From positions 6,643,001 through 6,707,000 of the forward strand of contig NZ_JAVDYC010000001.1 of NCBI RefSeq assembly GCF_031458255.1: a stretch of DNA of 64,000 nucleotides, in the 5' to 3' direction. How positions within the stretch are numbered: the first letter of the stretch is position 1; every line of letters starts with the position of its first letter. The position numbers and the translations under genes are program-made. Below, piece after piece: positions 1-9,556 of the stretch. The notes under the pieces are model-generated. The model did no database searches, was not told the origin of the DNA, and was given only the letters and a program-made list of their open reading frames with translations. This DNA comes from Catenuloplanes niger (GTDB lineage: Bacteria; Actinomycetota; Actinomycetes; Mycobacteriales; Micromonosporaceae).

Positions 1-203
1 ACCGGTCGAACGACGTCCGCCGTCCCCGCCAGGTCAAGGGCAGGGAGCTGGTGGTCGGCATGCTGATGAACCAGGACGTGGTCACGAAGACCGGGATGAC
101 GCTGGTCCGGGCCGGTGAGGTGCTGACCGAGTCGCACGCGATCCGCCTCCGCCACTTCGCCGAGGGCGTCGGCGTCGTCGAGCCGATCAACGTCCTCGCC
201 TGA
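1..203 (+). CDS. C-terminal end of an HD/response-regulator-type protein (partial)
   Basis: Only the last 66 codons are present, read from base 3 to the TGA at 201-203. The peptide contains ELVVGMLMNQDV, then a run reading TGMTLVRAGEVLT and RLRHFAEGVGVVEPI. The pattern G-M-x-x-x-x-D-V, then G-x-x-L-x-x-x-G-x-x-L-T and R-L-R-x-F, is what is usually found at the C-terminus of response regulators with HD-type output domains. No catalytic residues are inside the window, so family membership is inference from this tail. Its stop codon abuts the stop of the convergent MOSC gene with no space for a terminator. Confidence 0.55.
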   Translation, partial: RSNDVRRPRQVKGRELVVGMLMNQDVVTKTGMTLVRAGEVLTESHAIRLRHFAEGVGVVEPINVLA

Positions 204-866
204 TCAGGGCGCGGTGGTCGCGTACTTCCGCGCCTTGGCGAGGATCTTCGCGGGCAGCGCCGGCGCGTCCAGCAGCCGCGGCAGCAGCTCACGCTCCAGC
301 GTCATCGCGCGGAACGCGAGCCCGACCGTGACCTCGTGCTCCGGGCGGTGCTCGACCACGATCTCGTCGCCGGCCCGCACCTCACCCGGCGAGATCACCC
401 GCAGGTAGGTGCCGGGCACCGCGCGCCTGGTGAACGTCCTGAGCCACCCGGGCACGTCCATCCAGCGGGCGAACGTGTTGCACGGCTCGCGCGGGACCGA
501 GACCTCCAGCACCAGGTCGGCGCCGACCCGCCAGCGCTCGCCGATCAGCGCGCCCGTCACGTCCAGGCCGGTCGTGGTGAGGTTCTCGCCGAAGACGCCG
601 CCGGGCAGCTCACGGCCCAGCTCGGCGGCCCAGGCGTCCAGGTCCTCCCGGGCGTAGACATACACGGCCTGGTCGTCGCCGCCGTGGTGCCGGTTGTCGA
701 AGATCTCGTCGCCCTGGAAGCCGCTGCCCAGGCCGGTCGCGCGATCGCCGGGCGCGCGGACCGGCACCGGGCCGTCCACCGGGCGCTTGTCGATGCCGGT
801 CTTGCGGACCGTGCCGGGCACCCGCCGCGGAACGGCCAGGTTGACGGAGAGCACGTGAGCAACCAC
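204..866 (-). CDS. MOSC domain-containing protein (YiiM-like)
   Basis: A protein of 220 residues, the usual length for stand-alone YiiM-type MOSC proteins, which act on or sense molybdenum cofactor-linked sulfur chemistry. It shows an N-terminal VAHVLSVN strand, the HHGGDDQAVY segment (about residues 60-70), the family hallmark GVFGENL (90-96) and the conserved cysteine in REPCNTF (C129). The GTG at 866 was chosen because it gives the typical M-x-x-V-x-S-V-N start. No molybdenum enzyme lies nearby, so the substrate is unknown. It ends convergently against the preceding gene. Confidence 0.85.
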   Translation of the reverse strand: MVAHVLSVNLAVPRRVPGTVRKTGIDKRPVDGPVPVRAPGDRATGLGSGFQGDEIFDNRHHGGDDQAVYVYAREDLDAWAAELGRELPGGVFGENLTTTGLDVTGALIGERWRVGADLVLEVSVPREPCNTFARWMDVPGWLRTFTRRAVPGTYLRVISPGEVRAGDEIVVEHRPEHEVTVGLAFRAMTLERELLPRLLDAPALPAKILAKARKYATTAP

Positions 867-910
867 GCGGGAAGAGTACACGCTCTCCGTACCCTCGGAT
901 GATCTTGTTT

Positions 911-1663
911 TCAGTGGACCCGGAGCGACCAGGCACGGACGCCGCCGACGATGCCGGCCGTGTTCGGCACGATCACCACGTCGTCGCCCATCCGCAGCAG
1001 CTGCTCCGGGATGATCCGCCGGGAGTTGCCGCCGCCGATGTAGAGCCGGTCCCAGAGGAACACCGGGCGCAGGCCCTCGACCACCCGGGCCACCCGCCGC
1101 GACCAGAACGAGTCGCCCAGCCGGCGCCGCTCGTGCTCGCCGATGTACGTGTCGTAGGACATCCCCCAGCGCACCGGCGCCTGCGAGAACTCCAGGTGCG
1201 GGGCGAGCCGGCCGCCGTCGAAGAGCGCGCAGCCGAGCCCGGTGCCCAGCGTGATCACCAGCTCCAGCCCGGTGCCCGCGACCACGCCCGCGCCGTGCAC
1301 CTCCGCGTCGTTGAGCACCAGCGTCGGCCGGTCGAACGCGGCGCCGAGCGCGGACCGGGCGTCGAAGTTCGCCCAGGCCTTGGCCAGCTCGGGATCGATG
1401 CGCGTGCGCGGCCCGGCCTTCGTGACGTAGTGCGGGGTGGCGACCACCACACCGTGCCGGATCATGCCCGGCATCCCCACGGTCACCCGGTCCGCGGGCG
1501 GAAGCTGGTGCGACAGCTCGACCAGGGTCTTCACGAAAAGATCGGGATGCAGCGGGTACGGGGTGGGGACGCGCAGCGGCTGGGCCCGCATCGTGCCGGA
1601 CTCGTCCAGCACGGAGGCCTTGATGCCACCGCCGCCGCAGTCGATCGCCAGGGTCGTATGCAC
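911..1663 (-). CDS. ppgK: ROK-family kinase, polyphosphate glucokinase-like
   Basis: A 250-residue sugar kinase of the ROK/hexokinase fold. The N-terminal phosphate-binding motif reads AIDCGGGGIKASVLDE and a second nucleotide-binding stretch reads ITLGTGLGCALF; GMPGMI and VLNDAEVHG follow the order seen in PPGKs. Length matches PPGK (about 250-270 residues) rather than full ROK glucokinases (about 300 or more). The first glycine motif has C in place of the usual I/L-G-G (IDCGGGG rather than IDIGGSG). Likely converts glucose to glucose-6-phosphate using polyphosphate or ATP; the phosphoryl donor cannot be read from sequence. GTG start; divergent from the next gene with 53 bp between. Confidence 0.7.
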   Translation of the reverse strand: MHTTLAIDCGGGGIKASVLDESGTMRAQPLRVPTPYPLHPDLFVKTLVELSHQLPPADRVTVGMPGMIRHGVVVATPHYVTKAGPRTRIDPELAKAWANFDARSALGAAFDRPTLVLNDAEVHGAGVVAGTGLELVITLGTGLGCALFDGGRLAPHLEFSQAPVRWGMSYDTYIGEHERRRLGDSFWSRRVARVVEGLRPVFLWDRLYIGGGNSRRIIPEQLLRMGDDVVIVPNTAGIVGGVRAWSLRVH

Positions 1664-1716
1664 GCCGACTAGTGTGCCAAGCCCTCTCCGGCTTCGCGCT
1701 CTGGCAGTCTGTATCG

Positions 1717-2373
1717 ATGATCCAAGCGGTGGTTTTCGACCTCGACGGCGTGCTGATCGACACCGAGCCGGTGTGGGAGGAGGTGCGGCGCGGGCTGGTC
1801 GCGGAGTCCGGCGGCACCTGGCTGCCGGACGCGCAGTCGCGGCTGATGGGCATGAGCACCGGTGAGTGGTCCCGTTATCTGGCCGAGGACCTGGGCGTCG
1901 GCGGCACCCCGGAGGAGGTCGCGGCCGAGGTGCTGCGGCGGATGGCGGCCCGGTACGAGACCGCGCTGCCGCTGATCCCGGGCGCGGTCGAGGCGGTGCG
2001 CCGGATCGGCGCGGCGTACCGGCTCGCGGTGGCCAGCTCGTCCGCGCGCGTGCTGATCGACCACGTGCTGGCGGCGGCGGAGATCACCGACCTGTTCGAG
2101 GCCACGGTGTCGACCGAGGAGGTGCCGCGCGGCAAGCCGGCGCCGGACGCGTACCTGACCGCGGCGTCCCGGCTCGGCCTGGCGCCGGCCGCGTGCGCGG
2201 CCGTGGAGGACTCGTCGAACGGGCTGCGGTCCGCGTCCGCGGCCGGGCTCGCGGTGGTGGCGATCCCGCAGCCGGCCTACCCGCCGGCCGGCGACGCGCT
2301 GATGCTGGCGGACAGCCTGCTGACGTCACTGTCGGAGCTGACCCCCGAGCTGATCGCGTCGCTGCGCGACTAG
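1717..2373 (+). CDS. HAD-superfamily hydrolase (phosphatase/beta-phosphoglucomutase-like)
   Basis: A 218-residue cytosolic HAD enzyme. Motif I is VVFDLDGVLIDTEP near the N-terminus (nucleophile D plus D two residues on), motif II is VASSSARV, the lysine of motif III sits in RGKPAPDAY and motif IV reads VEDSSNGLRSA. These place it in the subfamily of GS1/beta-phosphoglucomutase-like sugar-phosphate phosphatases. The ATG at 1717 was preferred over one 45 bases upstream because it puts the DxD motif at the usual distance from the N-terminus. A dispersed repeat copy and a strong terminator follow. Confidence 0.85.
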   Translation: MIQAVVFDLDGVLIDTEPVWEEVRRGLVAESGGTWLPDAQSRLMGMSTGEWSRYLAEDLGVGGTPEEVAAEVLRRMAARYETALPLIPGAVEAVRRIGAAYRLAVASSSARVLIDHVLAAAEITDLFEATVSTEEVPRGKPAPDAYLTAASRLGLAPAACAAVEDSSNGLRSASAAGLAVVAIPQPAYPPAGDALMLADSLLTSLSELTPELIASLRD

Positions 2374-2374
2374 A

Positions 2375-2445
2375 CATTCCGGCGTGGCCGGGTGCCGAGG
2401 GCTCGCGGGCGCCGGTCGGCCCTTTCCGCACGTCAGGTGGGCGGC
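2375..2445 (+). repeat. Dispersed intergenic repeat, copy A (diverged)
   Basis: Begins just after the HAD stop codon. It shares TTCCGGCGTGGCCGGGT with copy C at 26184 and continues with a diverged CTCGCGGGCGCCGGTCGGCC segment matching the rest of the element. It lies 3' of the gene in the sense orientation and runs into the terminator at 2469-2500. Confidence 0.6.
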
Positions 2446-2468
2446 TGAGGCGGACGCCGCGACGTCGT

Positions 2469-2500
2469 CGGGCGCCGGCCCTGGCGAGGGCCGGCGCCCG
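2469..2500. terminator. Bidirectional hairpin terminator between HAD and GH6 genes
   Basis: A perfect 14-bp stem (CGGGCGCCGGCCCT against AGGGCCGGCGCCCG) with the 4-base loop GGCG. It lies between two convergent genes, 96 bp after the HAD stop and 16 bp before the GH6 stop, and can serve both. Confidence 0.8.
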
Positions 2501-2515
2501 GAATCCACACCGGGA

Positions 2516-3942
<1,427 letters not shown>

Positions 3943-3948
3943 AGAGAA

Positions 3949-3986
3949 GTCCGCCGCCCCCGCGGTGCAGCGCGGGGGCGGCGGAC
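3949..3986 (-). terminator. Rho-independent terminator of the VOC gene
   Basis: A perfect 16-bp stem (GTCCGCCGCCCCCGCG and its complement) around a 6-base loop, starting 13 bp after the VOC stop. On the minus strand it is followed by a T-rich stretch (TTCTCTTTG), which fits an intrinsic terminator insulating the cellulase promoter. Confidence 0.85.
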
Positions 3987-3999
3987 CGTGTAACGCCTG

Positions 4000-4749
4000 T
4001 TATGCGTGCAGCTCCGGCAGGAAGCTGATCACGCCGAACTCCGCGCCGCTCGGGTCGGCGAGGATCGCGTAGGACCCCATGGTGGCGGCGCGCATGCCGG
4101 CCACGACGGAACCGCCGAGCGCCACGCACCGGCCGGCCGTGGTCGCCACGTCCTCGGCCTCGAAGCAGGTGAGCCAGCGGGCCGCGCCCTCGGTCACCCG
4201 CATGCCCGCGACCACGCGCGCGCTGCTGGTGAGGAACTCCGAGTACCGCACGCCGGGCGCGTACTCCGCGTCCTGCTCGGTCCACTGGAAGATCTTGCCG
4301 TAGAACGAGGAGACGGTGTCCGGGTTCGGCGTGCTCAGCTCGAACCAGCAGGACGCGCCGGGCTCCTCGTTGATCTGGGCGCCGCCGAACGCGCCCTTCT
4401 TCTCGAACGCGCCGAAGACCGCGCCGTCCGGGTCACGGAACAGCGCCGCCAGGCCGCCGTTCGGCATCTCGTGCGGCTCGCGCAGCACGGTGCCGCCCGC
4501 GTCCGCCACCAGCACGGACACGGCCTCGAGGTCCTCGACCGCCACATAGGTCGCCCAGGCGCTGCCGCCCAGGTCCGGTGCGTCGTCCAGATGCGACAGG
4601 CCGGCCGCCGCCAGGTCACGCAGCCGGAAGGTCCGGTCGTCGGTCTTCCAGCCGAAGAGCTCGCCGTAGAACGCTGTAGCGTCGGCGGACTCCTCTCCGA
4701 TGAGCTCAGCCCAGCACGGGGTGCCCTGTGGGTAGCCTCTGACTCGCAC
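4000..4749 (-). CDS. Two-domain VOC (glyoxalase/bleomycin-resistance fold) protein, Cfp30B-like
   Basis: A protein of 249 residues made of two tandem VOC domains (about 8-120 and 130-249). Each has the beta-alpha-beta-beta-beta pattern and similar landmarks: PCWAEL with FYGELFGW in the first, SCWFEL with FYGKIFQW in the second, and DPDGAVFG / DPSGAEFG near each domain end. It resembles the mycobacterial 27-kDa antigen Cfp30B class; substrate unknown. A TTG at 4755 touches the AGGAGG ribosome site, so the GTG at 4749, six bases from it, is the better start. It is a single gene with its own terminator at 3949-3986. Confidence 0.85.
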   Translation of the reverse strand: MRVRGYPQGTPCWAELIGEESADATAFYGELFGWKTDDRTFRLRDLAAAGLSHLDDAPDLGGSAWATYVAVEDLEAVSVLVADAGGTVLREPHEMPNGGLAALFRDPDGAVFGAFEKKGAFGGAQINEEPGASCWFELSTPNPDTVSSFYGKIFQWTEQDAEYAPGVRYSEFLTSSARVVAGMRVTEGAARWLTCFEAEDVATTAGRCVALGGSVVAGMRAATMGSYAILADPSGAEFGVISFLPELHA

Positions 4750-4993
4750 CGCCAACCTCCTTGTCGCCTGCGGTTTGATCCGTGATCATTCCGGCGTTAC
4801 GTCACTCTGTGTGTAACCGACCCTTGTGGAGTCGCTTCCGGGCCGAAGGGTGTTCGGCGTCCACACTGGGTGATCCACACAGAGGGCGCGTCGGGGTGTC
4901 GACGGCACCGGTTGACGTCCACCTTACGGGTTACCTTCACGCAGAGCTACAGAAGTTGGGTCCGAAATCGGTCAGCTCACACGAGAAAGCTCG

Positions 4994-6310
4994 TTATTGC
5001 TTACTCGGCGTTACTTGTACGGTGCATCGAGTGTCTTCTTGATCGCACGCGTCACCTGCACGTTCCTGCTGCACGTGCGAGCGCTCGTGCATTCGATCGA
5101 GCTTCGCCATCACGGGCGTGGCCGCTACACCGTGTAGCACCACCGAGATGATCACGACGAAGGCGGCGGTTGCCCAGAGCAACGGAGCGTCCGGGATCTC
5201 CGCGTGGCCGAGCGCGTAGGCGAGGTAGAAGAACGTGCCGACACCCCGTATCCCGAAGATGCCCACCACCCAGTGCTCCGCGCGCCGGCCCGGCGCCCCG
5301 ATCAGCGACAGGCGTCCGGCCAGCGGGCGGATCAGGAACACCAGCGCCAGACCGGTCGCGGCCGCGCCCCAGGTCAGCGGCTTCAGCAGCCCGTCGACCA
5401 CGGCACCGCCGAGCAGCAGCAGGAGCAGCACGGTGAGCAGCCGCTCGATCTGCTCCGAGAAGTCGTGCAACACCTGGTGGTACTCGTGGCCCCGCTCGGC
5501 ACCCCGGATCGCGCGCGCGGCCACGAACACCGCGAGGAAGCCGTACCCGCCGATCATTTCCGTGGCGCCGTAGGCCAGGAACGTCGCGGCCAGCGCCATC
5601 AGGCCCTCCGCGTGCAGCGCCGGCCGCAGCCGCTCCGGGCGCGCCCGGAAGAACAGCCAGCCCAGCAGCCATCCGACCGCGGTGCCGCCGGCCACCCCGG
5701 CGGCGATCTTCCAGCCCACGTCGACGAGCGCCCAGTGGCCGAGAGAACCCCAGGTCAGGCCCGGGATCATGGCGAGCGCCAGCGCGACGAACGGGAATGC
5801 CAGCCCGTCGTTCAGTCCCGCCTCCGCGGTCAGCGAGAACCGGACCTCGTCCTCCGAGTCCTCCTCGTCGGTCGGCTCGCCGACCTGCACCTCCGCGGCC
5901 AGCACCGGATCGGTCGGCGCGAGCGAGGCGGCCAGCAGCAGCGCGGCCGCCGGGCCCAGGCCGGCCCAGGCCCAGCCGAGCAGCGCGACCGCGGCGATCG
6001 TCAACGGCATCGCCAGCGCCAGCAGCCGCCACACCGCCGACCAGCGCCGCAGCCCGATCGGCCGGTCGATCTTCAGGCCGGCACCCATCAGCGCGACCAG
6101 CACGCCCAGCTCGGTCAGGTGCTCGGTCAGCTCCGGGTGCGCCATCGGGTCCAGGTCCGGCAGCGGCGACGGGATCGCGAAGACCAGCATGCCGAGGCCG
6201 AGGAACGCTATCGGCATCGAGAACGGCCGGCCCTCCACCAGGCGGGGAAGCAGGCCGGCCAGCAGCGCGCCGGCGCCGAACAGCGCGAACGCCAGATCTA
6301 TGGTGTCCAT
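4994..6310 (-). CDS. CPA1-family Na+/H+ (cation:proton) antiporter
   Basis: A polytopic membrane protein of 438 residues with roughly 11-12 hydrophobic segments. The ion-binding region carries the paired motifs APTDPVLA (132-136 PTDPV) and AEAGLNDGLAFPF (162-174), characteristic of CPA1/NhaP-type exchangers, with an acidic loop EEDSEDE between them. GIRGVGTFFY near residue 380 is the second conserved helix. The C-terminal tail after PVMAKLDRM is hydrophilic with several Cys and may be variable. The ATG at 6310 lies 8 bases after the stop of the upstream HAD gene, so the two are probably co-transcribed. Confidence 0.88.
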   Translation of the reverse strand: MDTIDLAFALFGAGALLAGLLPRLVEGRPFSMPIAFLGLGMLVFAIPSPLPDLDPMAHPELTEHLTELGVLVALMGAGLKIDRPIGLRRWSAVWRLLALAMPLTIAAVALLGWAWAGLGPAAALLLAASLAPTDPVLAAEVQVGEPTDEEDSEDEVRFSLTAEAGLNDGLAFPFVALALAMIPGLTWGSLGHWALVDVGWKIAAGVAGGTAVGWLLGWLFFRARPERLRPALHAEGLMALAATFLAYGATEMIGGYGFLAVFVAARAIRGAERGHEYHQVLHDFSEQIERLLTVLLLLLLGGAVVDGLLKPLTWGAAATGLALVFLIRPLAGRLSLIGAPGRRAEHWVVGIFGIRGVGTFFYLAYALGHAEIPDAPLLWATAAFVVIISVVLHGVAATPVMAKLDRMHERSHVQQERAGDACDQEDTRCTVQVTPSKQ

Positions 6311-6318
6311 CCCCGCGG

Positions 6319-6996
6319 CTACCGGAGCAGCCCGAGCGGAGACTCCTCGAGCAGCGCCAGCAGCGCGGCCGGATCGTCGTAGACCGCCACCGCGCCGGCC
6401 CCGGCCAGCTCGCTCTTGCAGGTGCCACCGCAGGTCAGCCCGATGCACGGCAGGTTCAGCCGGCCCGCGGCCGCCACGTCCCACACCGAGTCGCCGACGA
6501 ACACCGCGCGCGCCGGGTCGACACCGGACTGTGCCAGCGCGGCCTCCAGGATGTCCGGCGCCGGCTTGCTGCCGCCCTCCCGCGCGTCCGCGGACGACGT
6601 CGCCGCGGCGATCGCGTCGTCCGCGTCCAGCGCCTTGCGCAGCGCGTCCAGCTCCTCGGCGTCCGCGGACGAGGCCAGCACCACGGTCAGGCCCCGCTCC
6701 GCGCACGCGAACAGCAGCTCGCGCGCGCCCGGCAGCGGCCGCAGATCACCCCGGTACCGGCCGTAGAAGGTCTTGTGCGCCGCGCGCAGCGCGTCGTCCT
6801 GCGCCGGATCGCGGTCGTCGCCGAGCAGGTGCCCCGGGATCCGGTCACCACCCATGCCCACCGCACGGTGGATCACCGCCATCGGTACGTCGTGCCCGTA
6901 CTCACGCAGCGCCGACCACCAGCAGACCGCGTGCAGGTACGTGGTATCCACCAGCGTCCCGTCCACGTCGAAGAGAACCCCGCGTCGCTCACCCAT
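6319..6996 (-). CDS. HAD-superfamily phosphatase
   Basis: A 225-residue HAD hydrolase with motif I GVLFDVDGTLVDT (D10, D12), motif II ASSADAEEL, the motif III lysine in GGSKPAPD and motif IV FVGDSVWDVAAA. The layout matches the phosphoglycolate phosphatase/phosphonatase-like group, with a helical cap inserted after motif I. The ATG at 6996 places motif I normally; a GTG two codons upstream is a possible alternative. It is the first gene of a likely two-gene unit with the antiporter. Substrate unknown. Confidence 0.85.
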   Translation of the reverse strand: MGERRGVLFDVDGTLVDTTYLHAVCWWSALREYGHDVPMAVIHRAVGMGGDRIPGHLLGDDRDPAQDDALRAAHKTFYGRYRGDLRPLPGARELLFACAERGLTVVLASSADAEELDALRKALDADDAIAAATSSADAREGGSKPAPDILEAALAQSGVDPARAVFVGDSVWDVAAAGRLNLPCIGLTCGGTCKSELAGAGAVAVYDDPAALLALLEESPLGLLR

Positions 6997-7106
6997 GCGC
7001 ACGCCAGTACCCCTTTTACCGGCGAATAGCACGTGACCCGGCACGCTGTCCCGATCGTCACCCGGCCGAAGCGGTCCGCCGGGTCCTCCGGTGCCCACCG
7101 CGGAAC

Positions 7107-7187
7107 CGGAAGGGAGGCCGCCCGCGGCCGACCGGTGCCCGCGGGAGCATGCGGGTCCCGGCCCCGCCGGAAGCGGGAAAGTCCCGG
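7107..7187 (-). repeat. Dispersed intergenic repeat, copy B
   Basis: Read on the minus strand it gives CCCGCTTCCGGCG, GGGCCGGGACCCGCATGC and TCCCGCGGGCACCGGTCGGCC in the same order as copies C and D. It starts immediately 3' of the SpoIIE-type gene, in sense orientation. The centre can fold (CCCGC/GCGGG around ATGCTCC). Confidence 0.75.
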
Positions 7188-7191
7188 TCCG

Positions 7192-9351
7192 TCAGGTGTT
7201 CTCCCGGTCCTCGGAGAGCAGGATCTCGAACCAGACCGTGGAGCCGCGAACCGTCGGGTCGGTGCCCCAGGCGTCGCTGAGCTCCTCGATCAGGCCGAGG
7301 CCGCGACCGCGACTGCTGAGCGTGTCGGTGTGGGCGCGGGTGACCGTGCCGCGGGTGCCGCTGTCCTGGACGGAGACGAGCAGGCGCTCCGGCGTGAGGT
7401 CGATGTGCACGCGCGCCGCGGTGCCGGCGTGCAGCAGCGCGTTCGTGGTCAGCTCGCTGGTGCAGAGCACGGCCGCGCCGATCACCGCCTCCGGCACGTC
7501 CCACGCGGAGAGCTGCACCTTCATCCACTGCCGGACGCGGCCCGGCATGGTCGGCTCGGGCGGCACGTTCATCGTCGCGGACCGGCTGGGCGTGCTGGCG
7601 TACTCCACCGCGAGCACCGCCACGTCGTCCTCGGTGGCACCGGCGACCGCGGACGTGGCCAGCGCGCACAGGTTCCGCGGATCGCCGCTGACCGCCTCGG
7701 CGACCGACTTCGCCAGCGCGGCCAGGCCGTCGTCCAGCTCCCGCCGGCGGCGCTCGATCACGCCGTCGCTGAAGAGCAGGATCGTGTCGCCGGGCGAGAG
7801 CGCCGTCGTCATCGCGCGATGCGCGCCACCCAGGCCGAGCGGGGTGCCGGTGGGCACGTCGAGGTAGCCGACCGTCGCGAGCTGGCCCTCCGCGTTGGCG
7901 TGCCGGATCAGCGGCGCCGGATGGCCGGCCGACGCGATCGTCAGCCCGCCGTCCCGCTGGTCGAGCAGGCCGTAGGCGACCGTGACGAACAACTCGTGCG
8001 AGCGGGTGCCGGTGCCGAGCATGCCGACCAGCTTGTCCAGGCCGTCGAGCACCACCACCGGGTCCGGGTTGGCCAGCGCGAGCGCCCGGAGCGCGGCCCG
8101 GACCTGGCCCATCAGCGCGGCCGCGTGCATGTCGTGCCCGGCCACGTCGCCGAGCACGATCGCCAGCCGGCCCCCCGGCAGCACGAACGCGTCGTAGAAG
8201 TCACCGCCGGCCGCGCTGCCGTCGATGCCCGGGTCGTACCGCGCCGCGACCCGGAACCGGTCCAGGTTCGGCAGGTGCTCCGGCAGCATGCTGCGCTGCA
8301 GCAACTGCGCGGTGCCGTGCTGCGTCTCGAACCGGCGGGCGCGCTCCGCGGCCTGGCCGATCAGGTCCGCGGCCGCGGTCAGCTGCGCGCGCTCCGCGGG
8401 CTGCCACAGGTGCGCGTGCCGGCGGCCGAACGTCAGCGCGCCGCGCAGCGAGTGCGTGCTCAGCGGGATCGCGGCCATCGCGCGCTGCCGCTGGTCGTGC
8501 CGGTCCGCCGCGACCTCACGCAGCGGCGCGCCGTCCTCGGTGAACTCGGCCGTGCCGGACCCGGCCGCCTTCGCCAGCGGGCTCGGCGAGTCCAGCGGCA
8601 GCCGGCGCCACAGCGGGGGAAGCCGCTCGTCCGCCTCGTCCAGCAGCTCGCCGCGCACCCGGCGGACCACCCGCCAGGCGCTCGCGTCGTCCACGCCGAA
8701 CGTCATGTGGTCGACGTCGAACGCGCTCAACCCGTACCGCAGCGCGACCCGGGCCACGTCGTCCAGCGTGACCGCGCCGGCCAGCGCGCCGGTCAGCTCG
8801 CCCAGGCTCTGCAGCCGGCTGGTCGCCTCCGTGGTCTCGGTCGCGACCGTGAGCACCCCGAGCGTGCGGCCCTGCGAATCCCGGATCACGGAACAGCCGC
8901 GGGTGAACACCGCCTGCTCCGGCTCGCCGGCCGGCGTGCGGATCAGCGCGACCGCGGTCTCCGCCTCGCGGAACGGCTCGCCGGTGCGGTAGACGCGGTC
9001 GATCACGTCACCGACGCCGGGCGTGGCCCAGACCTCCTGGAAGACCTCCGCGGCCGGGCGGGCGAACGACGACGGGTGCTTGCGACCGAGGATCGCCGCG
9101 AACGCGTCGTTGTAGACCAGCGTGTAGGCGTCGCCGTAGGCCAGCGACATCGCCACCGGCGAGCCCATGATGAGGTCGATCGCCGCGCGCAGCGCCGGGT
9201 CCCACGTGCCGGGAGCACCGAGCGGCGTGGTGTGCCACGGGTGGCTCGCCAGCAGATCGGTGGCCGTCCGAAGGGCAGGATCGTCCTCCACCTGGCCCCC
9301 GGCTTGCGCCGTTGGGGAGGCGGAGACTGCCCGGACGACCGCGCGTGCCAT
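7192..9351 (-). CDS. PAS-GAF-SpoIIE phosphatase with C-terminal HATPase (Rsb-type regulator)
   Basis: A multidomain signalling protein of 719 residues. A PAS-like domain (about 50-175; SLAYGDAYTLVYNDAF) precedes a GAF domain (about 185-340). A SpoIIE/PP2C serine phosphatase domain follows (about 350-580) with SMLPEHLP, AGGDFYD (381-387), GDVAGHD (401-407) and LLFSDGVIERR metal-binding motifs. An RsbW/SpoIIAB-like ATPase (about 590-715) has CTSELTTNALLHAG and RGRGLGLIE. Such proteins dephosphorylate and phosphorylate anti-sigma antagonists in partner-switching pathways; the partner is not adjacent. No membrane segment, so cytosolic. A copy of the dispersed repeat lies directly downstream. Confidence 0.88.
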   Translation of the reverse strand: MARAVVRAVSASPTAQAGGQVEDDPALRTATDLLASHPWHTTPLGAPGTWDPALRAAIDLIMGSPVAMSLAYGDAYTLVYNDAFAAILGRKHPSSFARPAAEVFQEVWATPGVGDVIDRVYRTGEPFREAETAVALIRTPAGEPEQAVFTRGCSVIRDSQGRTLGVLTVATETTEATSRLQSLGELTGALAGAVTLDDVARVALRYGLSAFDVDHMTFGVDDASAWRVVRRVRGELLDEADERLPPLWRRLPLDSPSPLAKAAGSGTAEFTEDGAPLREVAADRHDQRQRAMAAIPLSTHSLRGALTFGRRHAHLWQPAERAQLTAAADLIGQAAERARRFETQHGTAQLLQRSMLPEHLPNLDRFRVAARYDPGIDGSAAGGDFYDAFVLPGGRLAIVLGDVAGHDMHAAALMGQVRAALRALALANPDPVVVLDGLDKLVGMLGTGTRSHELFVTVAYGLLDQRDGGLTIASAGHPAPLIRHANAEGQLATVGYLDVPTGTPLGLGGAHRAMTTALSPGDTILLFSDGVIERRRRELDDGLAALAKSVAEAVSGDPRNLCALATSAVAGATEDDVAVLAVEYASTPSRSATMNVPPEPTMPGRVRQWMKVQLSAWDVPEAVIGAAVLCTSELTTNALLHAGTAARVHIDLTPERLLVSVQDSGTRGTVTRAHTDTLSSRGRGLGLIEELSDAWGTDPTVRGSTVWFEILLSEDRENT

Positions 9352-9544
9352 GCCATGAGCGTATCCGGGGTCATCCGATCGGGCGATCGGGTCCCGGTCC
9401 GTCCGGGGGATGCGGTAGCGCTACGTGATCATGTGTGACGCCGCGTGGTTCTCAAAGATGAGAGTCCTTGCATTTCGCTGTGCGGTTGCTGTCTCTTTGT
9501 CTTAGGAGCGTCTTAAGCCTTGTGGGTACGGCATATCCGGTGCC

Positions 9545-9550
9545 TATAGT
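9545..9550 (+). promoter_or_regulatory. Putative -10 box giving a leaderless transcript for the 1,262-residue protein
   Basis: TATAGT ends 6 bases before the GTG at 9557, the normal distance from a -10 box to a transcription start. No Shine-Dalgarno sequence is present between them. A weak -35 (TTGTGG, 9520-9525) lies 19 bp upstream. This suggests leaderless initiation. Confidence 0.45.
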
Positions 9551-9556
9551 CGGCGC

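Noticed and set aside
5204-6382. 392-codon plus-strand frame opposite the antiporter
   Set aside because: Gln/Arg/Gly-rich shadow of the antiporter codons; the minus-strand frame has clear CPA1 motifs.
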